Below, piece by piece: positions 27,049 through 35,964 of a stretch of 39,696 nt of DNA (position 1 is its first letter; the number at the start of each line of letters is the position of its first letter). The stretch spans positions 1 to 39,696 of the forward strand of contig JACRAM010000114.1 in the NCBI GenBank assembly GCA_016213405.1, read 5' to 3'. Below the pieces are notes generated by a model. The model ran no database searches. It worked only from the letters and a program-made list of their open reading frames with translations, and was not told the DNA's origin. Both the position numbers and the translations under genes were made by a program. Source of the stretch: Bacteroidota bacterium (lineage in GTDB: Bacteria > Bacteroidota > Bacteroidia > Palsa-948).

Positions 27049-30000
27049 TTATTCAATAATTATCTTCTTCGTTATCACTTTGTCATTTGTTGAAATTTGC
27101 AAGTAGTAAACTCCTTTTGATTGTTTACTCAAATCAATAGTTGTTTTACTCTTGCATCCCAAACAATTTATTTGTTTCACTTCTTCTCCAAGAACATTAT
27201 ACACCTTGATTATTGCCGAACCAGAAATATTATTTCTCAAATCAAGAGTGAATATTCCGCTGTTTGGATTCGGATATATATTTACATAAAAATTATTTAC
27301 TGCTTCATTCACCGAGATAGGATTATTCACTTTATAAACATTTGACCTGGATGAGTTAAGATTAGTTGCCATCGACACAGGGTTTTTGATGGAAGCCGTG
27401 CAGCTAATGCCCCATTGGGTTTTCACGCGCCATGATGCGGTACTTTGATACGTGGCGTAATTAGGATCGGTAACTGTTTGCTGAGTTCCTGCCACGCTGT
27501 TAATCACATTCCATACACCCGTGCTGTTGTCATCCCGCAGCAAATCATAAGTGGTTACAGGATTGGATGCGTTTTCTATTGTGTAAAGCTGAGACCAGAA
27601 AAAAGTTCCGCTGTTGTTGATGATGTAAATGGTATTATGATAGGGACTCAGCGGACTGTAATTGCCGCAAGTATCTCTGACCGCAATTTTGTAACGATAT
27701 GTTCCTGAGTTTGGATCTCCGGTGTTAGGAAAATACTTTGTGCGGACGGTGTCAATAAACAAACTCAACGAATCATACAGAACTGCGCCAATGGGCTGAT
27801 AATTATTGGTGGCAATCTCTCTGAAAACAATGAAACTATCAATGGGTTGATTCAGTTGTTTTTCCCAGACAATAATATTGTTTTGAGAAATAGAATCAAC
27901 CGTTACGAGGCAAATAGGTACTTGCACAAGAGAGGCGTTCACAGTGAACGGTGCAGCAGAAGTGCTGCAACCAGCGCTGTTGGTTACCGTTACCACATAA
28001 TTGCCTGAACTGTTCACAATGATTGATTGAGTGGTTTGCACGGGAGTTGTATTCCATGAATAAGTAACTCCGCTGATGGATGAAGAAGTTAATGTTGAAG
28101 AGCCACCTACACAAGGAACAATATTTCCGGCAGAAGTAATAACGGGCTGCTGCGGATGTGTGGTGAAATTAACCTGCACGGCTGAGGAAGTAACAGGGCA
28201 ATTATTTTTGATGATGGTAACAGAATAATATCCGCTTTGTGTGACAGCAATGGTACTGTTGTTCTCACCGCTGATTGCCACAGCGCCAATATTCCATTGA
28301 TAAGTGAACGGAGCAACTGCATTTGTGCCGGCAGTTAAAATCACCGTGTCGCCCACACAAGCATTAACAGGAGCTGAAGGAGTAACTGTTGCATTATGCG
28401 TGCAGCCCGCACCAGTAACATTAATGTAAGGCGCTTTCACCAATGTATCGGTGCAGCCATTGGCAATACTCGCAGCAATCAATGCTACATTGTAGGTGCC
28501 GGAAAAATTATAGGTATAAAAAACAGTAGCGTTGTTGTTACTTACATTATTTCCATCTCCCCAATACCATGTGAAATTATAGCTGCTCATGCTCGGTGTG
28601 GTGTTGCTGAATGTTACATTGAGCGGAGCGGGTCCATTCTGCGGAGTTCCGCTGAAGGCAAGACTGAAATTAGAAGGAATGATGCCAATGGTTGCAGAGG
28701 AATTTACCATACATCCTTTGGAATCGGTTACTGTTACAGAATAAGTCTGAGATGCAAGATTTGAAATTTGAGAAGTGGTGGCAGCATTACTCCACAGATA
28801 AGAATAAGCGGCAGTGCCGCCAGAAACATTGGCGGTTGCAATTCCGTTAGTACTTCCGCAATTGGTATTTGTTATTGTCATGGAAACTGTGAGAGCCACG
28901 GGCTGAGTAATGGCAACGGTTTTTGTGCCCGTGCAACCATTGGCATCCGAAACTGTTACCGTATAATTTCCTGCAGAGAGATTAGATGCCGTTGCTGTAG
29001 TTTGTACAGGGAAACTGTTCCACGAATAAGAATAAGGAGAAGTTCCTCCTCCCGCTATCGCACTTACCTTTCCGTTGCTTCCTCCAAAACAGGATACATT
29101 CACCTGTCCGCCTGTTATGACGGTAATGGGTGATGGCTGAGTAACGTTCACTGTTGCAATTGCAGAAGAGCCGATTGCATCGGTTACGGTAACGGTATAA
29201 ATTCCCGCTGAAAGATTAAAGATTGCCTGGTCAGTTTCTCCTGTTGGATTCCATAAATAAGTGTAAGGCGAAGCTCCTCCTGTTACATTCGTCACTGCCG
29301 CTCCTCCGTCATTCCCTCCGTTGCAGGATACACTTTGCGTGCTGGTTGTAATTGAAATGGTAATAACCGTAACACAAGTGATTGCTGCGGAACTGGTGCA
29401 TCCGTTTACGGTGGCAGTTACAGTATAGCATCCTGCATTGGAAGTGGTGACAGATGCAATAGTTGGATTTTGCAAAGAAGATGAAAATGTATTCCCGCTC
29501 CAGCTATATGTTGCGCTGGCAATCGTACTTGCACTGAGCGATAAAGTATTTCCTGCATTCACCGGACTATTGCTGGATGCTGTGGGTGCAGAAGGAGTTG
29601 GATTGACAGTAACAGAAGTTGTTCCTACAGAACTTGTGCATCCGTTATTAGATGCCGTAACAGAATAAGTACCGGAATTGCTTGTTGTTGCAGGAGTTAT
29701 TACCGGGTTCTGTGAGGTGGAAGTAAATCCACCCGGACCTGTCCAAGAATAAGATACACCTGAACCGCTTGCTGTTAAACTAATATCGTTTCCGACACAT
29801 ACAGGAGAATTGCTTCCTACTACCGGAGCAGCAGGAGTTTGATTAATCGTAACACAAGTGATTGCTGCGGGACTTGCGCATCCATTGGTAGTTGCAGTTA
29901 CAGAATAACATCCAGCACTGGCGGTGGTAACACTTCCGATAGTTGGATTTTGTGAAGAGGAAGTAAAACTATTCGGACCGCTCCATGAATAGGTTGTTCC

Positions 30001-33000
30001 CGTGCTGCTTGCGGTGAGTGATAATGTTTGTCCTGAGCATATCGGACTGTTGCTTCCTGATATGGGAGTTGAAGGAGTTTGATTGATAACGATGGTTTGC
30101 GTTGCAGCAGAGGTACAACCTGTTGTTGAGTTTGTAGTGGTTAAGGTAACACTCTTTGTTCCTGAAGTAGTATAGAGTACACCGGATGGATTTTGAACTG
30201 TTGCAGTTGCAGGAACAGAACCGCTGCCAAAAGCCCAGGACCAGCTTACACCTGAAGAAGTTCCTGTATTAGTAAAATCAACAGGAGCGCCTGTGCAACC
30301 CGGAGTTGTGCTCGAAAAACTAACAGAAGGAGTTGGATTTACTGTAATCATTACTAATGCCATTGCCGTACAGCCATTAGCATCGGTAGCAGTTAATGTA
30401 TAGGTGGTGGTTATTGTTGGCGATGCACCTGTTGAATTGCAAGTGGTGCAACCGATACCTGCTGATGGAGACCAATTATAATTATAAGGAGAAACTCCCC
30501 CGCCTGCTGTGCCGCTGATGGAAGCGCCTTGACTGGAACAAATAGTCACATTGCCGCTGTTAGATACCGAAAGAAAGCCGGGCTGAGTAATAATAACAGT
30601 TGCCGGTGCCGTGCATCCGTTTGCATCGGTAATAAGAACAGAATAAGTTCCTGCAGTGAGATTTGATGCAGTTGCACCTGCCTGTGCAGGGCTTGTACTC
30701 CATAAATAAGTATAAGGAGAAGTGCCTCCTGATGGATTTGCAGTAGCTGAACCATTGCTGCCGCCATTGCAGGAAACACTGTTCGTGTTTGTAGTAATTG
30801 AAAGTGCCGATGGCTGAGTGATGGTAACACTTGCAGTTGCAGTGCAGCCGTATGTATCAGAAACAGAAACATAATAATTGTCTGCGATAAGTCCTGTTGC
30901 CGTTGGAGTAGTTTGGTTGGTTGGATTCCAGAAATAATTAATAGGAGAAGTACCTCCTGTTGCTGTTGCAGTGGCAGAACCATTATTGCCTCCATAGCAG
31001 GAAACATTTGTATGAGAAGGAACAGAAACGCCAAGAACCGGAGGCTGAGTGATGGTAACAGTTGCCGTTGCCGTGCAGCTATTTGCATCGGTAACGAGAA
31101 CTGAATAATTAGTTGCGGTAAGACCTGTTGCTGTTGGACCTGACTGCGCAGGAGTTGTATTCCACGTATAAGTATAAGGAGAAGTTCCTCCACTCACTAC
31201 TGATACTGTTGCAGAACCATTACTGCCTCCATAGCAGGAAACATTGGTGGTGAGGGCGGTGTTAATAGTTACAGTTAGATTACAAAGAACAGTACAATTT
31301 AAGAATGCAGATACACTATTTGAATTTTGATTTGCCACCGCCCAATCAGGTTTTCCATCTCCGTTAAAATCTGCGTTAGTGATTCCATTTGGATAGTTAG
31401 CCGCAGAAAAGTTGCTGGCAGTTTGAAAGGTGCCGTCTCCATTTCCGAGAAATAGGGATACACTGCTTGTAGTGCCATCATAATTGGATGTTGCAATATC
31501 TAATTTTCCATCTCTGTTAAAATCTCCGCTGCATAATGCATCCGGATTACTGTTTGCAGCAAAGATGGAAGAAGCTCCAAAGGTGCCATCGCCATTACCG
31601 AGTAATATCCCAACATAGGGGCTTTGTCTGGTCGTTGCCAAATCTAATTTTCCATCTCCGTTAAAGTCAGCATTAATCATACGAAGAGGACTTCCGCCAG
31701 CCGAATAGGTGTTTGAACCGGTAAAGGCGCCCGTTCCATCGCCAATCTTTATAAAAATATTGTTTGTTGAAATATTACCCATTGCTAAATCCACTTTTCC
31801 ATCTCCGTTAAAATCTCCGCTGGTGATTGAGTGAGTGCCCCCTCCGCCAGCCGCATAGTCAAGTTGAGCTCCAAAACCACCTGCTCCGTTGCCTAACCGT
31901 CTGGACACACCCTGAGTATTATCGTTTGCAGTTGCAAAATCGGCATTGCAATCTCCATTAAAATCCGCTATGGTAATATCATAAGGCAAATTAGCCACTC
32001 CTTGATTGGAGGAAGCTTGAAAGGTGCCGTCTCCGTTCCCTAACCGAATATACACCGCTTGCGTACTATTATTAACAGTCGCCACATCCGGTATTCCATC
32101 TCCATTAAAATCCGCGATGGCGAGTGATACACAGTTTGTCCCCATGCTGTAACTGGTATAAGCGCTAAAACCACCTGCACCGTTTCCCAGTAAAATGGAT
32201 AAATTACCACTATTACTTGCTGTAGCTATATCTGCATTCCCATCTAAATTAAAATCCGCACTGGCGACTGAATTAGGACCCGTGCTTACTGGAGAATTTG
32301 AGGAAACTGTCATGCAAATTGTAGGAGAAAGAATAGCAGGAGGAGTGAATTCCCAGAAATCCTTTTTGTAACCACAAGCATCGCTTCCTGTTCCTATATA
32401 TCCTTTTGTGCCAATGGAAAAGCCCGTAGCATAATTTCTTGCGGTTCCGCCAAAAGCAGCTTTTGATGTCCACGTATTGCTTACCTGATCCCATTCCCAG
32501 AAATCTCTCTTATTACCAGTAATATCATATCCCGTTCCAACATAGCCTTTTGTACCGATCGAAAACCCTACAGCCATTCTTCTTGCTGTTCCTCCAAAGT
32601 TTGCCATTTGCGTCCATGTGTTTGTGCTTTGATCCCATTCCCAAAAATCCTGATAGTGTGTGGCATCAAATCCGGTTCCGATATAACCTTTTGTACCTAT
32701 GGAAAACCCGACCGCCATATTCCTTGCAGCGCCACCAAAAGGAGCCTTTTGTGTCCATGTATCTGTGGCAGGATCGTACTCCTGTAAATTAGTAATTTGT
32801 ACGAAGGATTGATTATGCCCCGTTCCTATGTAACCCTTGGTGCCTATGGAAAATCCGACAGCGCCATTTACTCCTACCGGAACATTTGCTTTCTGTACCC
32901 ATGTATTAGTGGACTGGTCCCATTGATAAAAATTCTGACACTCTTGTTGTGGCGGTGCGCCCGCATCTCCTGTTCCAATATAGCCCTTGGTTCCTATGGA

Positions 33001-33282
33001 AAATCCCACTCCTCCTTGGGTGACAAATCCTCCCGGCAAAGTGGCTTTCTGTGTCCAGCTGTTGCTCGGCTGATCCCATTCCCAAAGATCTCCGTATTTT
33101 GTTGAACCATCTTGTCCTGTTCCAAAATATCCTTTTGTGCCGATGGAAAAACTCACAGCACCAGCTCTTGCCGTTCCTCCAAAATTTTCTTTTTGAGTCC
33201 ATGTTTGAGAAAAGGACAAGTAAGAAGTAAGAAGTAAGATGGCAGATGTAAATACAAATACCGGGAGGAGATTTTTTTTCAT
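27049..33282 (-). CDS. Giant T9SS surface protein with kelch and FG-GAP heads
   Basis: 2077 residues from ATG 33282 (MKKNLLPVFVFTSAILLLTS, signal peptide); the 39 extra in-frame codons upstream look untranslated. Order: seven kelch/galactose-oxidase-like repeats (NFGGTAR.AVGFSIGTKGYIGTG...DFWEWDQ) to about 325; seven FG-GAP/VCBS repeats with Ca-binding DFNGDGxxDxAT loops (335-690); SprB repeats; several Ig-like repeats (SNSPVCVGNDISLTASGSG) and a PKD; three more SprB repeats; a PKD with YWGDGNN; the FnIII-like block (IIVWEKQLNQPIDSFIVFRE); and a type A sorting domain (IYPNPNSGIFTLDL, KVYNVLGEEVKQ, KGVYYLQISTNDKVITKKI). FG-GAP plus kelch heads suggest calcium-dependent ligand binding, which is inferred. 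The last 70 coding bases nearly match those of the ELWxxDGT gene. Confidence 0.93.
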   Translation of the reverse strand: MKKNLLPVFVFTSAILLLTSYLSFSQTWTQKENFGGTARAGAVSFSIGTKGYFGTGQDGSTKYGDLWEWDQPSNSWTQKATLPGGFVTQGGVGFSIGTKGYIGTGDAGAPPQQECQNFYQWDQSTNTWVQKANVPVGVNGAVGFSIGTKGYIGTGHNQSFVQITNLQEYDPATDTWTQKAPFGGAARNMAVGFSIGTKGYIGTGFDATHYQDFWEWDQSTNTWTQMANFGGTARRMAVGFSIGTKGYVGTGYDITGNKRDFWEWDQVSNTWTSKAAFGGTARNYATGFSIGTKGYIGTGSDACGYKKDFWEFTPPAILSPTICMTVSSNSPVSTGPNSVASADFNLDGNADIATASNSGNLSILLGNGAGGFSAYTSYSMGTNCVSLAIADFNGDGIPDVATVNNSTQAVYIRLGNGDGTFQASSNQGVANLPYDITIADFNGDCNADFATANDNTQGVSRRLGNGAGGFGAQLDYAAGGGGTHSITSGDFNGDGKVDLAMGNISTNNIFIKIGDGTGAFTGSNTYSAGGSPLRMINADFNGDGKLDLATTRQSPYVGILLGNGDGTFGASSIFAANSNPDALCSGDFNRDGKLDIATSNYDGTTSSVSLFLGNGDGTFQTASNFSAANYPNGITNADFNGDGKPDWAVANQNSNSVSAFLNCTVLCNLTVTINTALTTNVSCYGGSNGSATVSVVSGGTSPYTYTWNTTPAQSGPTATGLTATNYSVLVTDANSCTATATVTITQPPVLGVSVPSHTNVSCYGGNNGSATATATGGTSPINYFWNPTNQTTPTATGLIADNYYVSVSDTYGCTATASVTITQPSALSITTNTNSVSCNGGSNGSATANPSGGTSPYTYLWSTSPAQAGATASNLTAGTYSVLITDANGCTAPATVIITQPGFLSVSNSGNVTICSSQGASISGTAGGGVSPYNYNWSPSAGIGCTTCNSTGASPTITTTYTLTATDANGCTAMALVMITVNPTPSVSFSSTTPGCTGAPVDFTNTGTSSGVSWSWAFGSGSVPATATVQNPSGVLYTTSGTKSVTLTTTNSTTGCTSAATQTIVINQTPSTPISGSNSPICSGQTLSLTASSTGTTYSWSGPNSFTSSSQNPTIGSVTTASAGCYSVTATTNGCASPAAITCVTINQTPAAPVVGSNSPVCVGNDISLTASGSGVSYSWTGPGGFTSTSQNPVITPATTSNSGTYSVTASNNGCTSSVGTTSVTVNPTPSAPTASSNSPVNAGNTLSLSASTIASATYSWSGNTFSSSLQNPTIASVTTSNAGCYTVTATVNGCTSSAAITCVTVITISITTSTQSVSCNGGNDGGAAVTNVTGGASPYTYLWNPTGETDQAIFNLSAGIYTVTVTDAIGSSAIATVNVTQPSPITVITGGQVNVSCFGGSNGKVSAIAGGGTSPYSYSWNSFPVQTTATASNLSAGNYTVTVSDANGCTGTKTVAITQPVALTVSMTITNTNCGSTNGIATANVSGGTAAYSYLWSNAATTSQISNLASQTYSVTVTDSKGCMVNSSATIGIIPSNFSLAFSGTPQNGPAPLNVTFSNTTPSMSSYNFTWYWGDGNNVSNNNATVFYTYNFSGTYNVALIAASIANGCTDTLVKAPYINVTGAGCTHNATVTPSAPVNACVGDTVILTAGTNAVAPFTYQWNIGAVAISGENNSTIAVTQSGYYSVTIIKNNCPVTSSAVQVNFTTHPQQPVITSAGNIVPCVGGSSTLTSSSISGVTYSWNTTPVQTTQSIIVNSSGNYVVTVTNSAGCSTSAAPFTVNASLVQVPICLVTVDSISQNNIIVWEKQLNQPIDSFIVFREIATNNYQPIGAVLYDSLSLFIDTVRTKYFPNTGDPNSGTYRYKIAVRDTCGNYSPLSPYHNTIYIINNSGTFFWSQLYTIENASNPVTTYDLLRDDNSTGVWNVINSVAGTQQTVTDPNYATYQSTASWRVKTQWGISCTASIKNPVSMATNLNSSRSNVYKVNNPISVNEAVNNFYVNIYPNPNSGIFTLDLRNNISGSAIIKVYNVLGEEVKQINCLGCKSKTTIDLSKQSKGVYYLQISTNDKVITKKIIIE

Positions 33283-33397
33283 TGTGATTTGATTTTTACC
33301 CTGTGATATTTTCTGAAAAGCAGAAGTATAAATGAATGCGCTAAGATAATATATTAATATTAATATCACTGCGTAAAAAAACCAACACGCTGCAAAC

Positions 33398-33434
33398 AAA
33401 AAATCCTCCCTGATGTTATAGCAGGAAGGGATTT
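33398..33434 (-). terminator. Probable minus-strand terminator
   Basis: On the minus strand an imperfect stem AAATCC(C)..CCTG/CAGG..GGATTT is followed by six T. Similar in sequence to the terminator at 14835-14874. It lies about 250 bases beyond the stop of the FnIII-like gene, with a large palindrome between. Confidence 0.5.
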
Positions 33435-33453
33435 AGGAATTTGGTAAATGGTT

Positions 33454-33684
33454 AATGGCTAATGGTTGATGGTTGATGTATTTCCATTATATACTATCGG
33501 TAGGCAGGTTTACGAAAAATGAAAAAGCCCCAAACATCAAGTCCCAAATCCCAAGTCCCAAGAAACAGCCGACAGCAATGGCTGTTCCCTTGGAATTTGG
33601 GGTTTGGAATTTGGAACTTGGAACTTAAACATTTCGGAAAGCTGAGTTGGTTTGGTATACATTATCCATCAACCATTATCCATT
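33454..33684. repeat. Large nested inverted repeat made of short repeated words
   Basis: Outer arms AATGGCTAATGGTTGATG (33454-33471) and its complement at 33667-33684 match at 17 of 18 positions. Inside, AAGTCCCAAATCCCAAGTCC-like words pair imperfectly with CTTGGAATTTGGGGTTTGG-like words. The core is AACAGCC (33564-33570), a 9-base loop, GGCTGTT (33580-33586). No gene is seen in this stretch. It may fold into one long hairpin in the 3' untranslated region of the gene at 33688. Confidence 0.7.
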
Positions 33685-33687
33685 GTA

Positions 33688-34413
33688 TCACGCCACCATA
33701 ATAGAAATCACATCGCTGTCGGGTCCTCTGCCTGCGCTGTTGGTGCAATATATTTTTCCATGTATGCGTGTGCCGCTGGCAAGACCGGTGATGATTTTTT
33801 TGCGCTGGCTGCTCACATCTATTATCAGCAACACACTGCTTGCAGGAACAGGAACTGGCGGAGGCATGGGTATTGGCACAGGCGTGCTGCTTTGCGGATT
33901 AAGTTCAATCATCAGTTGAGTTTTGGTGGCAGCAATATCAAGCGCTGCGGCATCGGTTGATAAAAGCGCTATGTATGTTTCGGCATCGGGCACCGCATCG
34001 CAACTAAAAAAAATCTCTCCGGTATTATCGCTGTGTTTCATATTAGGATTTGCGGGTTTTACAGGCGCATGAGTGGGCTGTTTTTCGGTGCTGGTGGGAT
34101 GAAAGCCCGCGCTGGTGATTTTTGTAACATCTCCATCGGCAGTGATCTCCACATAAACGGCTAACTTGCCCATCGTATCGTTCCACACCAGTTCAGCGGC
34201 ATTTTGCGCTGCCGTTTGCATGGGCCCACCGCCCAGAGCCGCAAGATGTTTTGTTTCCAGATCATTGTTTACTGCGGCTACCGTTGCCAGCGAAGGATTG
34301 GGTGTAGTAAAATTTGCATTGCCCGTCATGTCCACCACTCTGTCGCGGCTGAACTGGATTTTGGCATCAACCGATAAGTTAATGAATTCGCGTTTTACTT
34401 TTGCTTTTGCCAT
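33688..34413 (-). CDS. Unknown protein with probable C-terminal fibronectin-III-like domain
   Basis: 241 residues, no signal peptide (MAKAKVKREFINLSVDAKIQ). An N-terminal helical part (about 1-115: VVDMTGNANFTTPNPSLATV, LVWNDTMGKLAVYVEITADG) resembles a conserved Bacteroidota family often annotated only as fibronectin-III-containing. After a KPxNPNMKHSDNTG linker the rest looks like an FnIII fold (FFSCDAVPDAETYIAL ... RKKIITGLASGTRIHGKIYC ... SDVISIMVA), with a Pro-rich insert (STPVPIPMPPPVPVPASS) near 175-192. Role unknown. It lies 40 bp downstream of a small gene on the same strand, probably one operon. A similar 3' end survives as a scar at 14899. Confidence 0.75.
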   Translation of the reverse strand: MAKAKVKREFINLSVDAKIQFSRDRVVDMTGNANFTTPNPSLATVAAVNNDLETKHLAALGGGPMQTAAQNAAELVWNDTMGKLAVYVEITADGDVTKITSAGFHPTSTEKQPTHAPVKPANPNMKHSDNTGEIFFSCDAVPDAETYIALLSTDAAALDIAATKTQLMIELNPQSSTPVPIPMPPPVPVPASSVLLIIDVSSQRKKIITGLASGTRIHGKIYCTNSAGRGPDSDVISIMVA

Positions 34414-34453
34414 GGTTTTTTAGGTTTTAGGTTACAGGTTACAAGTTAAAAGG

Positions 34454-34750
34454 TTAAGGTTTAGGATTATCATTCTCATCAAGGTTATATGTTTTACGGA
34501 TGAAATCAATCAGTTCATCCGGATTGATTAAATCCTTTTGGAAAAGAATCATGTTTTCAACAGGCGATTCCCCGTTTCCCTCGCAAAACTTGTAAAAGCA
34601 ACTGATGCTGGAATCTTTCTTTCCCTGTTTCATCCGGTGATAATCAAAATCCCAGTTGGCTTTGCAATAACTGAAAGAATGTTTGTTGTTTTCCTTTTCG
34701 GCTTCCATGAGCGCAAACCATTTATCAATAAATATTTCAAATGCCTCCAT
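34454..34750 (-). CDS. Small hypothetical protein, 98 residues
   Basis: Soluble, acidic, with no signal peptide or recognisable domain. It begins MEAFEIFIDKWFALMEAEKE and ends in a short helical segment DELIDFIRKTYNLDENDN. The start codon is the only ATG that gives a full-length frame. It precedes the FnIII-like gene by 40 bp; that gap is a run of quasi-repeats (AGGTTTTAGGTTACAGGTTA). A candidate promoter lies 127 bases upstream. Confidence 0.6.
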   Translation of the reverse strand: MEAFEIFIDKWFALMEAEKENNKHSFSYCKANWDFDYHRMKQGKKDSSISCFYKFCEGNGESPVENMILFQKDLINPDELIDFIRKTYNLDENDNPKP

Positions 34751-34876
34751 CTTGTTTCACTTTCTTTTCTTCCCACATAAAAATCAGCGACAAAAAACAT
34801 TTGCAGTAATATATCGCTATGCGAAAAATCTTAATCCTTCTTTTTTTCATAGCCAAAAATCACTGCGTTTCACGCA

Positions 34877-34907
34877 CAAAGATAATTTAAAGAAAAATGA
34901 AATCAAC
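34877..34907 (-). promoter_or_regulatory. Possible promoter of the 34750-33688 gene pair
   Basis: Minus strand GTTG, 19 bases, TATCTTTG. The -7 box is perfect and the -33 box has three of four bases. The implied leader is about 120 bases. Confidence 0.45.
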
Positions 34908-34959
34908 CTCATTATGAGGATGAGATTCATTTTTTGATTGATTTATGACTTGCGCGACA

Positions 34960-35190
34960 GATAAAGGATTATCTGTTACAGAAAAAGGATTATTTGTTTC
35001 AGATAAAGGATTATCCGTAACAGAAAAGGGATTATTTGTTTCAGATAAAGGATTATCTGTGACAGAAAAGGGATTATCTGTAACAGAAAAGGGATTATTT
35101 GTTTCAGATAAAGGATTATCCGTTACAGAAAAGGGATTATTTGTTTCAGATAAAGGATTATCTGTAACAGAAAAAGGATTATTCGTTAGA
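34960..35190. repeat. 21-bp tandem repeat array, 11 units
   Basis: Eleven head-to-tail 21-bp units alternate between GATAAAGGATTATCTGTTACA and GAAAAGGGATTATTTGTTTCA types, with a twelfth decayed copy after 35190. Both strands stay open across it: plus reads (DKGLSVT/EKGLFVS)n and minus reads (SVTDNPL/SETNNPF)n. Within each unit type nearly all differences fall at positions that are third codon positions on both strands. No spacers, so this is not a CRISPR array. Whether a protein is made is undecided. Confidence 0.9.
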
Positions 35191-35290
35191 GATAATATCT
35201 TTTCTGTTCTAACCGGGATAAATGGAGGGGGAAAAATAGTTTTATGTTTGCAACAGGAAATACCTAACCCCTGCCCAAACCTCATCCCCG

Positions 35291-35348
35291 TCCCTTCTCC
35301 TGAAGGAGAAGGGAGTGCGTTTAAAAGTCCTTCTCCTCAAGGAGAAGG
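35291..35348. repeat. Two adjacent palindromes (REP-like)
   Basis: TCCCTTCTCC-TGAA-GGAGAAGGGA (10-bp stem, 35291-35314) and CCTTCTCC-TCAA-GGAGAAGG (8-bp stem, 35329-35348), followed by a direct repeat of ATTTAGGATGAGGT. A palindromic pair of REP/BIME type. Confidence 0.75.
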
Positions 35349-35388
35349 ATTTAGGATGAGGTGATTTAGGATGAGGTAGAAAAACAAA

Positions 35389-35772
35389 ATGAAAAAATTA
35401 CCAGACCATAAAGAAAATCTTACTTACAACGCTCCTGCCGAAGCTTTTGAAATGGCGAAAAGGTTAAAGCGCAAGATGACAAAAGCAGAAAAAATTCTTT
35501 GGCACGAATTAAGGAACAGAAATTTAAACGGATATAAATTCAGAAGACAGCACCCCATTGCCTGGTACATTGCCGATTTTTATTGCCACAAAGAAAAACT
35601 GGTGATTGAACTTGACGGAGAAGTGCATGATACTGAAGAAATGAAAGAGCATGATGAAAAACGCAACAGAATTATGGAAGAATTTGATATAAAAGTTCTG
35701 CGTTTTAAGAATGAAGAAGTGTTTGGTAATGTGGATGAAGTGGTGAAGATGATAATGAAACACTTGCCGTAG
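35389..35772 (+). CDS. DUF559 nuclease-fold protein, copy 1
   Basis: 127 residues. DUF559 is related to very-short-patch-repair (Vsr) endonucleases, PD-(D/E)xK fold. The active-site pattern is visible: FRRQHPI, then YIADFYC (Asp63), KLVIELDGEVH (Glu74, Asp76), and VLRFKNEEVFGNVDEVV at the end. The full usual length of such stand-alone proteins is present. The natural substrate is unknown for the family; nicking of DNA is inferred from the fold. The second half and the 3' flank are nearly identical in DNA to the copy at 35965-36339, while the N-terminal part differs. Confidence 0.88.
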   Translation: MKKLPDHKENLTYNAPAEAFEMAKRLKRKMTKAEKILWHELRNRNLNGYKFRRQHPIAWYIADFYCHKEKLVIELDGEVHDTEEMKEHDEKRNRIMEEFDIKVLRFKNEEVFGNVDEVVKMIMKHLP

Positions 35773-35775
35773 TTT

Positions 35776-35900
35776 TCCCCCTCCCTTTGTCCCTCCCCCG
35801 CAGGGGAGGGAAACTCGCGTACTTCTTTCCCCCTTGGGGGAAAGACACAGATAGGGGGCGACACCCACCCCACCCCCGCAAATAAATCTTTCAACTTCTT
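35776..35900. repeat. Palindrome pair plus partial promoter cassette after DUF559 copy 1
   Basis: CCCTCCCC-CGCA-GGGGAGGG (35791-35810) and CTTTCCCCC-TT-GGGGGAAAG (35825-35844), then a GC-rich joint and GCAAATAAATCTTTCAAC, the first part of the promoter cassette, which here loses its -7 box. The block is repeated after DUF559 copy 2. Confidence 0.8.
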
Positions 35901-35964
35901 TGGCAAAACATGAATTGATTGCAAACGAAAACTATTTGCGGGGAAAAAAATAATATAGATTTGC

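Noticed and set aside
33283-33399. Extended N-terminus of the 2077-residue protein
   Set aside because: The extra 39 residues precede a normal signal peptide beginning MKKNLLPVFV; the start at 33282 is far more likely.
34960-35190. CRISPR array
   Set aside because: Units abut without spacers and alternate between two related 21-bp forms; this is a minisatellite.
34887-35364. Protein-coding genes on either strand across the tandem array
   Set aside because: Both frames run on into palindromic repeats and there is no clear start signal. The array is reported as a repeat and its coding state left open.
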